A DNA stretch of 64,000 nt from assembly GCF_001647285.1 (NCBI RefSeq), contig NZ_LRML01000018.1, positions 1 to 64,000 of the forward strand. The letters run 5' to 3'. The position numbers and the translations under genes are program-made. A model generated the notes under the pieces. That model did no database searches. It saw only the letters and a list, made by a program, of their open reading frames with translations, and was not told where the DNA came from. Below are positions 1 through 9,700 of the stretch, one piece after another (within the stretch, counting starts at the first letter, position 1; the number at the start of each line of letters is the position of its first letter). Source of the stretch: Rufibacter roseus (GTDB taxonomy: Bacteria; Bacteroidota; Bacteroidia; Cytophagales; Hymenobacteraceae).

Positions 1-39
1 CTCGTTTTAGCTGTTTTCAAAAAACAGGCCTAAAACGAG
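1..39. repeat. Dispersed intergenic palindrome, copy 1
   Basis: Imperfect inverted repeat with outer arms CTCGTTTTAG and CTAAAACGAG around a TGTTTT/AAACA core. It lies about 20 nt beyond the stop codon of the minus-strand lipoprotein gene, so it may end that transcript. It is one of about 14 related sequences in the window (arms GTTTTAG and CTAAAAC, core resembling CTGTTTTC.GAAAACAG). It may extend left of the window. Confidence 0.7.
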
Positions 40-59
40 GGGCTTCTGCTTAAATATAC

Positions 60-341
60 TTACTGTCTGGTGGAGTCTGGGCGCACAACCACATTTTTAG
101 TTGTCTGAGAATTTGAGTTGTTCTCCTCTCCACGAGTTCTTGAGTTCCCAACGTTAGTCTGGGTTTTTTCAATGACATCTGCGTTAGAAGTGTCATTTTC
201 CTGTGGATTCACAATGCCGTACTGGTTGTCAGTTTGTGAGGCATCTTCCGTTTCAACCCCCACCGTACCGGTTTTTTCGGGCTGGCAGGCGTAAAAGCTG
301 GCGGAACCAGCTAATAGCAACATGGCCAATAACTTTTTCAT
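60..341 (-). CDS. Small secreted lipoprotein, unknown function
   Basis: A 93-aa protein whose first 19 residues form a lipoprotein signal peptide (Lys-Lys, Leu/Ala-rich core, lipobox SFYAC with the lipidated Cys at residue 19). The mature part is about 74 residues, rich in Asn, Thr, Gln, Glu and Asp, with no hydrophobic segment or recognisable domain, so it is probably disordered. It probably sits on the periplasmic face of the inner or outer membrane. It starts at ATG 341 and is followed by a palindromic repeat. No function can be assigned. Confidence 0.7.
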   Translation of the reverse strand: MKKLLAMLLLAGSASFYACQPEKTGTVGVETEDASQTDNQYGIVNPQENDTSNADVIEKTQTNVGNSRTRGEENNSNSQTTKNVVVRPDSTRQ

Positions 342-622
342 AGTATATGTCTGCTTTAAGGTCTATCGTTCTATCTTAACTGTCAATTGCAGAAAAAAGT
401 TATCGAAGGCCCATCAGCCATAACTCTATCTTTTAAATGGAGGCGGTAAAACTGAGGCAAAGCCTATGGGCATTTCTCCTTTCCTTTAAGGGAAAAACTG
501 ATTTGTTGGCATGTATGAAAAATACCTAGCTTTACCGTTGGAAGATAGTGCGGTGTAGGGAAAGGCTTTAAATTGGCTCATTCCGTTTTTCTTCCGTTTG
601 CTTAATTGCCTTTCGTTTGTTC

Positions 623-3109
623 ATGATACTATTACGCTCTACTGTAGCCGCTTGGCTTTTAATTATTTTGCTGGGTGCAGCGGCTTTCGCGCAAGCCCCC
701 AAGAAACCTAACGCCGCAGAAATACGGCTGGAGTTGGAAAAGCTGAATGTGCTGGGCAGCGTGCTGTACATGGCAGCCCACCCCGACGATGAGAATACCC
801 GCCTCATTGCTTATCTGGCTAACGAGCGCAAATACCGAACCGGCTATTTATCCTTGACCCGCGGAGACGGTGGGCAGAACTTAATTGGTTCTGAGATAAG
901 AGAAGAGTTGGGTATCATTAGAACACAGGAGTTGTTGCAGGCTCGCCGCATTGACGGGGGCGAGCAGTTTTTCTCTAGAGCCAACGACTTCGGCTTTTCA
1001 AAGAACCCTGCTGAAACGTTCACCATCTGGAACCGAGAGCAGGTGTTGGCCGATGCTGTTTGGGTTATCCGGAAGTTCCGCCCAGATGTTATAATCACGC
1101 GTTTTTCGCCGGAGCCAAGCGGTACCCACGGGCACCACACCGCCTCTGCCATGATTGCCATGGAGGCCTTTGAAGCCGCTGCAGATCCTAAGCGTTTCCC
1201 AGAGCAGCTGAAGGCAGTAGAGCCCTGGCAGGTCAAGAGACTGTATTGGAATACCTCTTCCTTTTTCTACGGCCCTGGTCAAAAGTTTGAAACCTCTGAT
1301 AAGTTAACCCTTGATGCCGGTGTCTATAACCCGCTGCTAGGAAAATCATACAATGAAATTTCAGCTGAGAGCCGCAGCATGCACAAAAGCCAAGGCTTTG
1401 GTAGCAGCAGCAGCCGTGGCGAAGCCATTGAGTATTTCGAATATCTGAAAGGAGACGCCGCCAAAAAAGATATCATGGAAGGCGTGAACACCTCCTGGAG
1501 CCGTGTGAAAGGGGGCGAAGCTGTGGCTAAATTAGTGCAGGAAGCTTTGAAGAAATATAATGCCACTAATCCGGCGCAGGTGGTGCCTCTTTTGCTGCAA
1601 GCCCATACAGCTATTGCCAAGTTGCCCGCTTCTTCTTGGAAGGAAGTAAAGCAACAAGAGGTAAAAGACTTGATCAGAGCGTGTCTGGGGCTGTATCTAG
1701 AAGCCTCAGCCCGTGATTTCTCTGCTACACCAGGGCAAGAAATTCAATTGCTGTTAGAAGCAGTGAATAGATCTACGGTGCCTGTTTCGCTTACCAAAGT
1801 AGAATACATTTTCAACCAGCAAGATTCGGTTTTACAGCAAAAGCTTGAACTGAACCAACCTTTGTTGCTGCGTACGGAGCAGCAGATCTCAGGGTCTACT
1901 CCTTATTCTCAACCCTACTGGCTGCGTATGCCGGGTTCTACCGGAATGTTCAGGGTAGACGACCAGCACTTAGTTGGGCTGGCTGAAAACCCAGCGGCGG
2001 CACAGGTGCGGTTTCACCTGACAATCATGGGGCAGCCGCTATCTTACACGCTGCCCGTGGTCTATAAAAGCACTGATCCGGTGGAGGGGGAAAAGTACCG
2101 TCCGTTTGAAATCACGCCACCAATTTTCGTGAACCTAACCGAGCAGGTGTATATTTTTCCTGATGGTCAGCCTAAGCCGGTAATGGTGCGGGTAAGGGCC
2201 GGAAAGGAAAATCTGGCGGGCGCTGTGACGCTAAGATTACCAACCGGATGGCGCTCGGAGCCGGCGCAGGCCAATTTCCAGTTAAATAGAAAAGGAGAGG
2301 AGCAGAGCATTACTTTTCAGGTGTATCCCAGCAGTGGCCAAACAGAAAGCTTTATTACTGCGGCGGCAACCGTGCAGGGCCGTACCTATACGCAAAGTTT
2401 AAAAACGATAGAGCACCCACACATACCGGCGCAGACTTTGTTCCCAGAAGCGGAGGCTAAGGCGGTCAGGCTGAACATACAGCGCAAAGGCCAGCGTATT
2501 GGCTACGTGATGGGCGCCGGTGATGAAATTCCGGCCAGTCTGGAACAGCTCGGTTACCACGTGGAACTGCTGAGGGTAGAAGATCTCACGGCTCATTCTT
2601 TACAGAAGTATGATGCCGTGGTCATGGGAGTGAGGGCGTATAATACCCTTGACCGTTTGAAGTTTCAGCAGCCCCAGCTTCTGGAGTATGTGAAAAATGG
2701 CGGTACGCTGGTGGTGCAGTACAATGTAAGCCGAGGTTTGGTCACTACAGAAATTGGGCCTTACCCACTGGAGCTATCAAATGAGAGAGTTACGGTAGAA
2801 GATGCGCCCGTTCGTTTCTTAAGGCCTACTCATCCTGTGCTGAATTACCCGAACAAAATCACTGAAGCAGACTTCAAAGGTTGGGTGCAGGAGCGCGGAC
2901 TATACTTCCCGAATAAATGGGCACCAGAGTACGAAGCCGTTATTGCCTCTAACGACCCTGGTGAAAGCTCAAAAGAAGGAGGTTTGCTAGTAGCCAAATT
3001 TGGCAAAGGTCATTTCGTGTACACCGGTTATTCGTTCTTCAGAGAATTGCCAGCCGGGGTGCCGGGTGCTTACCGGCTATTTGTGAACCTGCTTTCGTTA
3101 GGGAAGTAA
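623..3109 (+). CDS. Secreted PIG-L (LmbE-like) family deacetylase with C-terminal GATase-like domain
   Basis: An exported protein of about 828 aa. The signal peptide ends near AAAFAQ. The PIG-L domain follows, with zinc-site motif AHPDDE at about residues 52-57 and HGHH at about 169-172. These are the signatures of zinc-dependent N-acetyl-sugar deacetylases. The middle region is beta-rich. The last ~200 residues (from about 622) resemble a class I glutamine-amidotransferase/ThuA-like fold (RIGYVMGAGDEIP, then YDAVVMGVRAYN and NGGTLVVQYN). The start was taken as ATG 623; an in-frame TTG lies 6 nt upstream. A palindrome begins directly after the stop codon. The small membrane protein and sodium symporter downstream suggest uptake of a released product, which is inference. 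The substrate is unknown. Confidence 0.88.
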   Translation: MILLRSTVAAWLLIILLGAAAFAQAPKKPNAAEIRLELEKLNVLGSVLYMAAHPDDENTRLIAYLANERKYRTGYLSLTRGDGGQNLIGSEIREELGIIRTQELLQARRIDGGEQFFSRANDFGFSKNPAETFTIWNREQVLADAVWVIRKFRPDVIITRFSPEPSGTHGHHTASAMIAMEAFEAAADPKRFPEQLKAVEPWQVKRLYWNTSSFFYGPGQKFETSDKLTLDAGVYNPLLGKSYNEISAESRSMHKSQGFGSSSSRGEAIEYFEYLKGDAAKKDIMEGVNTSWSRVKGGEAVAKLVQEALKKYNATNPAQVVPLLLQAHTAIAKLPASSWKEVKQQEVKDLIRACLGLYLEASARDFSATPGQEIQLLLEAVNRSTVPVSLTKVEYIFNQQDSVLQQKLELNQPLLLRTEQQISGSTPYSQPYWLRMPGSTGMFRVDDQHLVGLAENPAAAQVRFHLTIMGQPLSYTLPVVYKSTDPVEGEKYRPFEITPPIFVNLTEQVYIFPDGQPKPVMVRVRAGKENLAGAVTLRLPTGWRSEPAQANFQLNRKGEEQSITFQVYPSSGQTESFITAAATVQGRTYTQSLKTIEHPHIPAQTLFPEAEAKAVRLNIQRKGQRIGYVMGAGDEIPASLEQLGYHVELLRVEDLTAHSLQKYDAVVMGVRAYNTLDRLKFQQPQLLEYVKNGGTLVVQYNVSRGLVTTEIGPYPLELSNERVTVEDAPVRFLRPTHPVLNYPNKITEADFKGWVQERGLYFPNKWAPEYEAVIASNDPGESSKEGGLLVAKFGKGHFVYTGYSFFRELPAGVPGAYRLFVNLLSLGK

Positions 3110-3149
3110 CGTTTTGGCGCTGTTTTTCAGAAAACAGGGCTAAAACAGG
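3110..3149. repeat. Dispersed intergenic palindrome, copy 2 (possible terminator)
   Basis: Imperfect hairpin with arms CGTTTTGGCGCTGTTTTTC and GAAAACAGGGCTAAAACAG. It starts on the first base after the TAA of the PIG-L gene. This placement suits transcription termination or 3'-end protection. Confidence 0.7.
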
Positions 3150-3377
3150 AGTCATCGAAGCATACATACTTTGTTTTTGCCATTTCGCTTCTTTTTGGCG
3201 CTCATCCAGATTAATATTAACTTCCTCAATATAATAGGAAGAACATGCTTGAGAACAGGGATGATAGATTTTGAAAATATGCAGAAGAATGGTGAAAGGT
3301 AGTTCTCAAAAAAATAGAACGGCTAGTCCATTTATATGACTTACAACAATTAACAATCACCACCAACAATCAAAAAG

Positions 3378-3503
3378 ATGACCAAAGGAGATATAGACCC
3401 GCCGCCGTTCTTTAAGAAATGGAGTTCTATGTACTGGTTGGTGCTGGCTGTGCTGGCAGTGCTGATTGTGGTGTTCTACCTAATAACTGTATCCTATAGA
3501 TGA
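3378..3503 (+). CDS. 41-aa single-span membrane protein coupled to the symporter
   Basis: Short ORF of 41 codons plus stop. Its N-terminus is polar and acidic with three prolines (MTKGDIDPPPFFKKW). One strongly hydrophobic segment follows (about residues 19-38, YWLVLAVLAVLIVVFYLI), then a short SYR tail. Its TGA overlaps the ATG of the symporter (ATGA), the usual sign of translational coupling. An AAAGGAGAT purine run sits just inside the ORF and another poly-A stretch precedes it. Small membrane proteins are known as companions of some symporters. I infer an accessory subunit here but recognise no named family. Confidence 0.6.
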   Translation: MTKGDIDPPPFFKKWSSMYWLVLAVLAVLIVVFYLITVSYR

Positions 3504-5209
3504 GTCAACTGGACTGGGCGGTACTGATAGGCACCATCGCGTTTATTGTGCTGTATGGCGTCTGGAAAACGCGAAAAACCCGCAACATGTCGGGCTATCT
3601 GAAAGCGGATAACACCGAACGTTGGTGGATGATGGGCCTCGCCATCATGGCCACGCAGGCCAGTGCCATTACCTTTCTGTCTACCCCGGGGCAGGCCTTT
3701 GAAGACGGCATGCGCTTCATTCAGTTTTACTTTGGTTTACCACTGGCCATGGTGGTGCTTTCTGCCACGGCTATTCCCATCTATTACCGTCTGAAAGTCT
3801 ACACCGCTTATGAATACCTAGAGAGCAGGTTTGATTTGAAAACCCGATCCTTGGCGGCTATGTTGTTTCTCTTGCAGCGAGGGCTTTCTACGGGGATTAC
3901 CATATATGCTCCGGCTATCATTCTATCCGCCATTCTAGGTTGGAATTTAACAGGCACCATTCTTTTTATTGGGGTGGTGGTGATTTTTTACACCGTTGTG
4001 GGCGGCGCCAAAGCAGTAAGTCAGACTCAGCGTTTGCAAATGGCGGTCATGCTGGGGGGTATGCTAGTGGCGGCAGTGGTGGTGGTGCGGCTGCTGCCTG
4101 AACAGGTGAGCTTTCCGGATGCCATGGTAGTCGCCGGTAAATTAGGGAAGCTGAATTTGGTAGATCTGAGCTTCAACCCCAATGACCGCTACAATTTATG
4201 GTCGGGTTTGATTGGCGGATTCTTTTTGGCGCTTTCTTACTTCGGTACTGACCAAAGCCAGGTAGGTCGTTATCTGGGTGGGGAAACCATTGCCCAAAGC
4301 CGCTTAGGCTTACTCATGAATGGTCTGGTGAAGGTGCCCATGCAGTTCCTGATTCTGATGGTGGGGGTGCTGGTGTTTGTGTTTTACCAGTTTCATCAGC
4401 CTCCGCTGTACTTTAACCAACAACAGGCGGCCAAAGTGATGGCTTCTGAGGCAGCTCCAGCTTGGCGCCAGTTAGAGCAAGAGAGCACTACCGCATTTGA
4501 GCAAAAAAGAGCTGCGGCCTTGGCTATGATTCAGGGCTACAAAGCCGGAGATGACGCAGCTGTAGAAACCGCCGCCCAACAGGCGCAGCAGGCGGAAGTA
4601 GTAAGAAAAGAGGCAAGGCTACAGGCGCAGGAGCTGGTGAAAAGCCAGAACAATGGCGTAAATTTAAAAGACACTGACTATGTGTTCCTGACCTTCGTGA
4701 CGCAACAGCTGCCAACCGGTTTAGTGGGTTTGCTGTTGGCAGTGGTGCTTTGTGCGGCCATGGGCAGTACGGCCTCTGCATTTAACTCGTTGGCTTCTAC
4801 CACCGTAGTAGACGTGTACAAGCGGTCACTAAGACCCAATGCGTCAGATAACCATTATGTACAGGCCTCCAGGTGGTTTACCGTTGGCTGGGGGGCAGTC
4901 TCCATTTTATTTGCCTTGTTTGCCCAGCAGTTGGAGAACCTGATTCAAGCCGTAAATATTCTGGGGTCCTTGTTCTATGGCACCATCTTAGGTGTATTTA
5001 TAGCGGCATTCTATTTCAAAACCCTAAAGGGAAATGCTGTTTTCTGGGCCGCTGTCTTAACGCAGGCTATTATATTCTTGCTCTACTATTTCACACCCAT
5101 AGCCTACCTCTGGTACAATCTTATAGGTTGCGCTTTGGTGGTTGGCCTTGGGTATTTGCTCCAGCCCTTACTGCCGCCAAATAATACTTCTGCGGCCTTA
5201 ACGGATTAG
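3500..5209 (+). CDS. Sodium:solute symporter (SSS family)
   Basis: A 569-aa inner-membrane transporter with many hydrophobic segments. Its early motifs are typical of the SSS family (GRYLGG-like region at about residue 256, ATQASAITFLSTPGQAFEDG near residues 52-71). The family couples sodium entry to uptake of sugars, amino acids or other solutes; the substrate cannot be read from sequence. A hydrophilic Ala/Gln/Glu-rich, probably helical insertion of about 85 residues (about 303-388) interrupts the membrane core, making it longer than the usual ~500 aa. It overlaps the 41-aa membrane protein by 4 nt and follows the PIG-L gene, so the three may form one transport/processing unit. A bidirectional hairpin terminator lies about 140 nt downstream. 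Confidence 0.9.
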   Translation: MSQLDWAVLIGTIAFIVLYGVWKTRKTRNMSGYLKADNTERWWMMGLAIMATQASAITFLSTPGQAFEDGMRFIQFYFGLPLAMVVLSATAIPIYYRLKVYTAYEYLESRFDLKTRSLAAMLFLLQRGLSTGITIYAPAIILSAILGWNLTGTILFIGVVVIFYTVVGGAKAVSQTQRLQMAVMLGGMLVAAVVVVRLLPEQVSFPDAMVVAGKLGKLNLVDLSFNPNDRYNLWSGLIGGFFLALSYFGTDQSQVGRYLGGETIAQSRLGLLMNGLVKVPMQFLILMVGVLVFVFYQFHQPPLYFNQQQAAKVMASEAAPAWRQLEQESTTAFEQKRAAALAMIQGYKAGDDAAVETAAQQAQQAEVVRKEARLQAQELVKSQNNGVNLKDTDYVFLTFVTQQLPTGLVGLLLAVVLCAAMGSTASAFNSLASTTVVDVYKRSLRPNASDNHYVQASRWFTVGWGAVSILFALFAQQLENLIQAVNILGSLFYGTILGVFIAAFYFKTLKGNAVFWAAVLTQAIIFLLYYFTPIAYLWYNLIGCALVVGLGYLLQPLLPPNNTSAALTD

Positions 5210-5345
5210 ACTCGTGCATCGTCTTTTATGATTGTGCTTGAGTTTTGCTCCGTACTCTTTGGTGCGTGGAAACTAGGCAAGCCTTTGGCAAGTCATTCAC
5301 ACTCAAATGATCAGACTGTAGTATTATTTCTAATTCAGTACTCAT

Positions 5346-5388
5346 AAAAAAACAGGAGCCTCTCAAAAATTGAGAGGCTCCTGTTTTT
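5346..5388. terminator. Bidirectional rho-independent terminator
   Basis: A 16-bp perfect stem (AACAGGAGCCTCTCAA / TTGAGAGGCTCCTGTT) with A-run before and T-run after. It lies between the convergent symporter and DUF2911 genes, so it can serve both strands. Confidence 0.9.
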
Positions 5389-5419
5389 AAGCTGTTTTCC
5401 TGAAAACAGGGCTAAAACG
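5383..5419. repeat. Dispersed intergenic palindrome, copy 3
   Basis: The core GCTGTTTTCCTGAAAACAGG and right arm GCTAAAACG match the family. It overlaps the terminator's T-run and ends 2 nt before the DUF2911 stop codon. Confidence 0.65.
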
Positions 5420-5421
5420 AC

Positions 5422-6297
5422 TTACTTCTTGCCTTTTATTTCAGCCAACAGTTTTTCGTTAAGAGCAACATAGTCAGCATTGTTTTCTTTCTTGGCCAGC
5501 TCAATTGATTTCTGGGCAGTAGCGGCCGCGCCTTTGTAATCTTTGGCTTTTGCCTGCATTTTAGCCTGTTGGTGCAGCGTCCAGAACTTAGGGTCTTGCT
5601 CGTTCGCCTTTTTGATCCAGGTCAAGGCTTGTTTCATGTCTTTGCCATTATCTGCGTAATAGTTGGCAGCGGCGGCATATAAGGCTGGGGTTACGTTTGT
5701 GCCATTGATTACTTTTTCTGTAATCTGAGCCATAACTCTGCTGTCTACATCTGAAGTGATGGTGATAGGCACCAAGGTATTTTCCCACATGATTTGTAAG
5801 GTACCGCTGTTGTTCGTCAGGTCGCTAAACGCAATAGTAAAGGTTTCTACTTTGTCATCTAGTTTCTTAGCGTTCACTTTAAAGCGTACCAAGTCTTCAG
5901 ATTGATTGAAGTCTTTGCCGCCGTCTCCCCAGTGCTTCGTATTCTTGTGTAATACCACGGTCCACTCTTTTTCTGCAGGTATGGTATACAGTGCATACTG
6001 ACCAGCTGGTACCTTATTTCCTTCAATGGTTACCTCTTCGTTGAAAGTTATTTTAGTTGAAGCGTTGGCGCCTGTTCTCCATAATTTTCCGTAGGGTACC
6101 AAGTCACCAAAGATCTTACGGCCTTTTGTGCCAGGTCTGGAATAGTCTACTGAAACTTCGGCTAATCCAATAGCTTGTTTAATAGAAGCTGCCGGACTTG
6201 CCGCTGGCATTTTAATCTGAGCCTGAGTTGCCGTGCCGATAAAGAAAAGGGCAAATACAAGGGCGAAAGCTCCCTTTGCTAGCATCGTTTTTTTCAT
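5422..6297 (-). CDS. DUF2911 domain protein with C-terminal TPR-like helices
   Basis: A 291-aa exported protein with a signal peptide of about 26 residues (cleavage after ATQA). The DUF2911 domain spans about residues 28-195 and shows the family hallmarks: VDYSRPGTKGRKIFGDLVPY, WRTGANASTKITF, and GQYALYTIP with a WTVVLHKN strand. The C-terminal ~85 residues are helical and TPR-like (ALYAAAANYYADNGKDMKQA, then KDYKGAAATAQKSIELAKK). The family is common in Bacteroidetes and has no established function. It is monocistronic and convergent with the symporter gene. The upstream region is AT-rich and shared with the divergent SusC gene. Confidence 0.9.
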   Translation of the reverse strand: MKKTMLAKGAFALVFALFFIGTATQAQIKMPAASPAASIKQAIGLAEVSVDYSRPGTKGRKIFGDLVPYGKLWRTGANASTKITFNEEVTIEGNKVPAGQYALYTIPAEKEWTVVLHKNTKHWGDGGKDFNQSEDLVRFKVNAKKLDDKVETFTIAFSDLTNNSGTLQIMWENTLVPITITSDVDSRVMAQITEKVINGTNVTPALYAAAANYYADNGKDMKQALTWIKKANEQDPKFWTLHQQAKMQAKAKDYKGAAATAQKSIELAKKENNADYVALNEKLLAEIKGKK

Positions 6298-6707
6298 AAT
6301 TCTTTTATTGAGTTATTTCTTTTTTCAAGGTGTAATATTAATAAAAAACCCTTATAGTATAATCCCTCTTTTATTCCTATCAAATTAAATATGAAGAAGA
6401 AATTCTACTGTTTTGAATTATTTTAATAACCTTATTTTACTGTTTTACGTATGGCGCCCTTTTGGTTCTATATTAGCATAAAGCTTACTCCTGAATTTTA
6501 ATATTTTTAATAGTTTTTTAGTATAAAAGCAATGAATGTTTGTTAATTAAATATTTGAAAATCAGATAAATATAAATATATTTTAATTGTAGGTAAAAAA
6601 GTGGTTACCAAAAGTATAGTTAGTAATAAATAGCAAAGTTGAATATATGCGAATTATGATTTAAATTAGTTGTTTGTTCTTTCTATCATTCACTTTTTAA
6701 CAAACCA
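6298..6707. promoter_or_regulatory. AT-rich divergent intergenic region upstream of DUF2911 and susC-like genes
   Basis: 410 bp, strongly AT-rich, with no ORF of note and no palindrome of the dispersed family. It must hold the promoters of the two divergent genes. A TACTTTTG on the minus strand (6609-6616) fits the Bacteroidetes -7 consensus, but it lies about 310 nt from the DUF2911 start and may be chance. No clear promoter was found for the SusC gene. Confidence 0.35.
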
Positions 6708-9700
6708 ATGAAGAAAATTTTACTAATGTTCTCCATGTTGCTAAGCGTGCTGAGTTTCAGTGCGATGGCGCAAAGTAGAACTGTCTCTGGGAGGGTTACC
6801 TCTGCTGCTGACGGTAGTCCCCTGCCTGGGGTAAGCGTGGTGGTGAAAGGTACTACTGCGGGTGCCAGCACTGACGTGAATGGCCGTTATGAATTATCGG
6901 TTAATGGAAACCAGACTTTGGTGTTTAGCTACCTAGGGTACAATACCAGAGAAGTGGCCGCAGGTGCTAACACTACCCTTGATGTTCAATTACAGGAATC
7001 TACCAGATCATTAGGTGAAGTAGTTGTAGTAGGGTATGGAACTCAAGAGCGCCGTGAATTAACTGGGGCTACAGCTCAGGTTAAGGCCGCTGCCATTGAA
7101 GATTTACCGGTTGCCGGTGTTGACCAGGCATTGCAAGGTCGTGCTGCTGGGGTGCAAATTTCTCAGAACTCAGGTACTCCTGGCGGTGGCGTAACGGTGC
7201 GGGTGCGTGGTGCCAGCTCACTAAACGCAAACAACCAGCCACTCTACGTAATTGACGGTGTGCCTATGACCACTGGTGACTTCACCCAGCTGGATTATGG
7301 CGGACAGTCAGTAAACGCCTTGTCAGACTTGAGCCCTACAGACATTGAGTCAATTGATATCTTGAAAGATGCCTCTGCCGCTGCTATTTATGGTTCACGT
7401 GCTTCTAATGGCGTGGTGTTGATTACGACCAAACGCGGTAAGGCCAACAAAACCACTATTAACTTGAACGCTTATACTGGTGTTCAGAACATGTGGAAGA
7501 AGCCAGGCTACCTGAACGCTGACCAATACCTCGAGATTCAGCGTGAAGCCTTTATCAACGATGGATATTTCGGCCCGGATGATCTGACCACTCCTGCTGA
7601 ATTCTTAGACTGGTATTATGGTGGTGTTGATTTTGAGCCAGCCAATACCGATTGGATCGGTGAAATTACCAGAGAAAATGCCAGAATCAGCAACTATGAA
7701 TTGTCTGCCAGTGGTGGTGACTTAAAAACACGTTATTATGTATCTGGTAACATGTTCGACCAGGAAGGTATCATCATTGGTAGCAGCTACAAGCGCTATA
7801 CTGGCCGCCTAAACTTAGACCATACCTACTCAGATAAGCTTACTTTCTCAACTGGTGTACAGTTAAGCCGCTCTGAAAATAATCGTATAGTTAGTGATAA
7901 CACCATCATCGGTCCGTTTGCCAACTCCTTGGCTGCTTCTCCGCTGTGGCCTGTTTATTATGAAGAAGGTGGCTACACGTTCCCTAACTACTACTACACT
8001 AACCCAGTGGCCGAGGGTAGGGAAAATGACAACCAGAGCGTTAACCTGAGAGCTCTAGGTAATATTTCTGCCCGCTACACAATTATTCCTAACTTGAATT
8101 TAGGACTTAAAGCAGGTGTTGACTACCTGAACATTGGTGAACGCAGCTATACCGGTGATAACTTCCCGGGCAGTGTGGCCGCCGCTACGCAAGGTTCTGC
8201 CACTAAATCTTCTATCACTGTTTCTAAAAGATTGTTAGAGGCAACATTAGATTACCGCTGGAACTTTAGTGAAAACAGCAGCTTGAGTTTATTGGCAGGT
8301 ACTTCTACCGAGCAGAATGACCGTGATGTTACCTGGGTGACCGGTGAAGGTTTCCCAAGTGAGCGCTTCCGTTACATTGGTAGCGCCACCCGCGTAAACG
8401 CCGGTTCCAACACCTACACCCCTTGGGCGCTGCTTTCCTATTTCGGACGTGCTAACCTCAATATAGCAGATAGATACTTGGTGGGGGTTAACTTCCGGGC
8501 AGATGGTTCTACCCGTTTTGGGGAGAACAACCGCTTCGGTTACTTCCCATCTATCTCAGCCGGTTGGAGAGTTTTAGAAGAAAGCTTTATGCCAGAAATT
8601 GGAGCGTTAAGCGAACTGAAATTACGCGCCAGCTACGGTATAACCGGTAACGCCGAATTTGGAGATTTCAGATACCTTACTTTGTTCTCTGCCGCTAACT
8701 ACGCTGCCAACCCAGGTATTGCCTACAACCAGTTAGGTAACCCTAACCTGAAATGGGAAGAAACAAACCAGCTGAACGTAGGTGTTGATTTAGGTTTGTT
8801 CAATAACAGATTGAACATAGCCGCTGATTACTACATCAAGAAGACAGAAGACCTGTTGTTCACCCGTCCAATCCCTACCCAAAACGGTTTGTCTGCTTAT
8901 TCTGATAACGTTGGTAGCATTGAGAACAAAGGCTTTGAGTTAGCCATCAATACGGTGAACCTTGCGGCTACTGACCGTAATGGCTTTAACTGGACAACGG
9001 ACTTCAATATCTCTTTCAACCGTAACAAGGTGACAGAGCTTTACGAAGGACAGGATATTTTCTACGGTTTTGGTGCCAACTCTTTGGTTTTGCGTGAAGG
9101 CCAGCCAATTGGTACCTTCTATGGTTTCAAGACTAATGGTATCTACGCCACTACCGAAGAGGCAGATGCCTCTGGCTTTGAAGATGTACAGGCCGGTGAT
9201 GTGCGTTTTGTTGACGTGAACGGTGATGGAGCCATCACTGACAGCGATTTAACCATCATTGGTAATGCTCAGCCAGACTATGTAGGTGGCTTAACCAATA
9301 ATTTTTCATACAAAGGGTTTGACCTGAACGTATTCCTTCAGTTCTCTGTAGGTAACGAGATTGCCAACCCAGCCATGCAGTACCAGCAGCACTTAGGTGC
9401 TTGGGATGATAACATGCGTGACTTGGTGTTAAACCGTTGGAGAGAAGAAGGTGACATCACCAACACTCCGCGCGCTACCTATGAGGATGTAAACAGAAAC
9501 AACCGAAGCAACCAAGACCGTTTTGTGTACGATGGTTCTTATGCCCGTATCAAAAACCTAAGCCTGGGCTACACGCTGCCTACGTCTCTGATTTCTCGTG
9601 CTAAACTGCGCACCTTAAGGTTCTATGTGCAGGCTCAGAACTTAGTAACCTGGACCGATTATCCAGGATTTGACCCTGAGGCGAACTTTGCTGGAACTTC

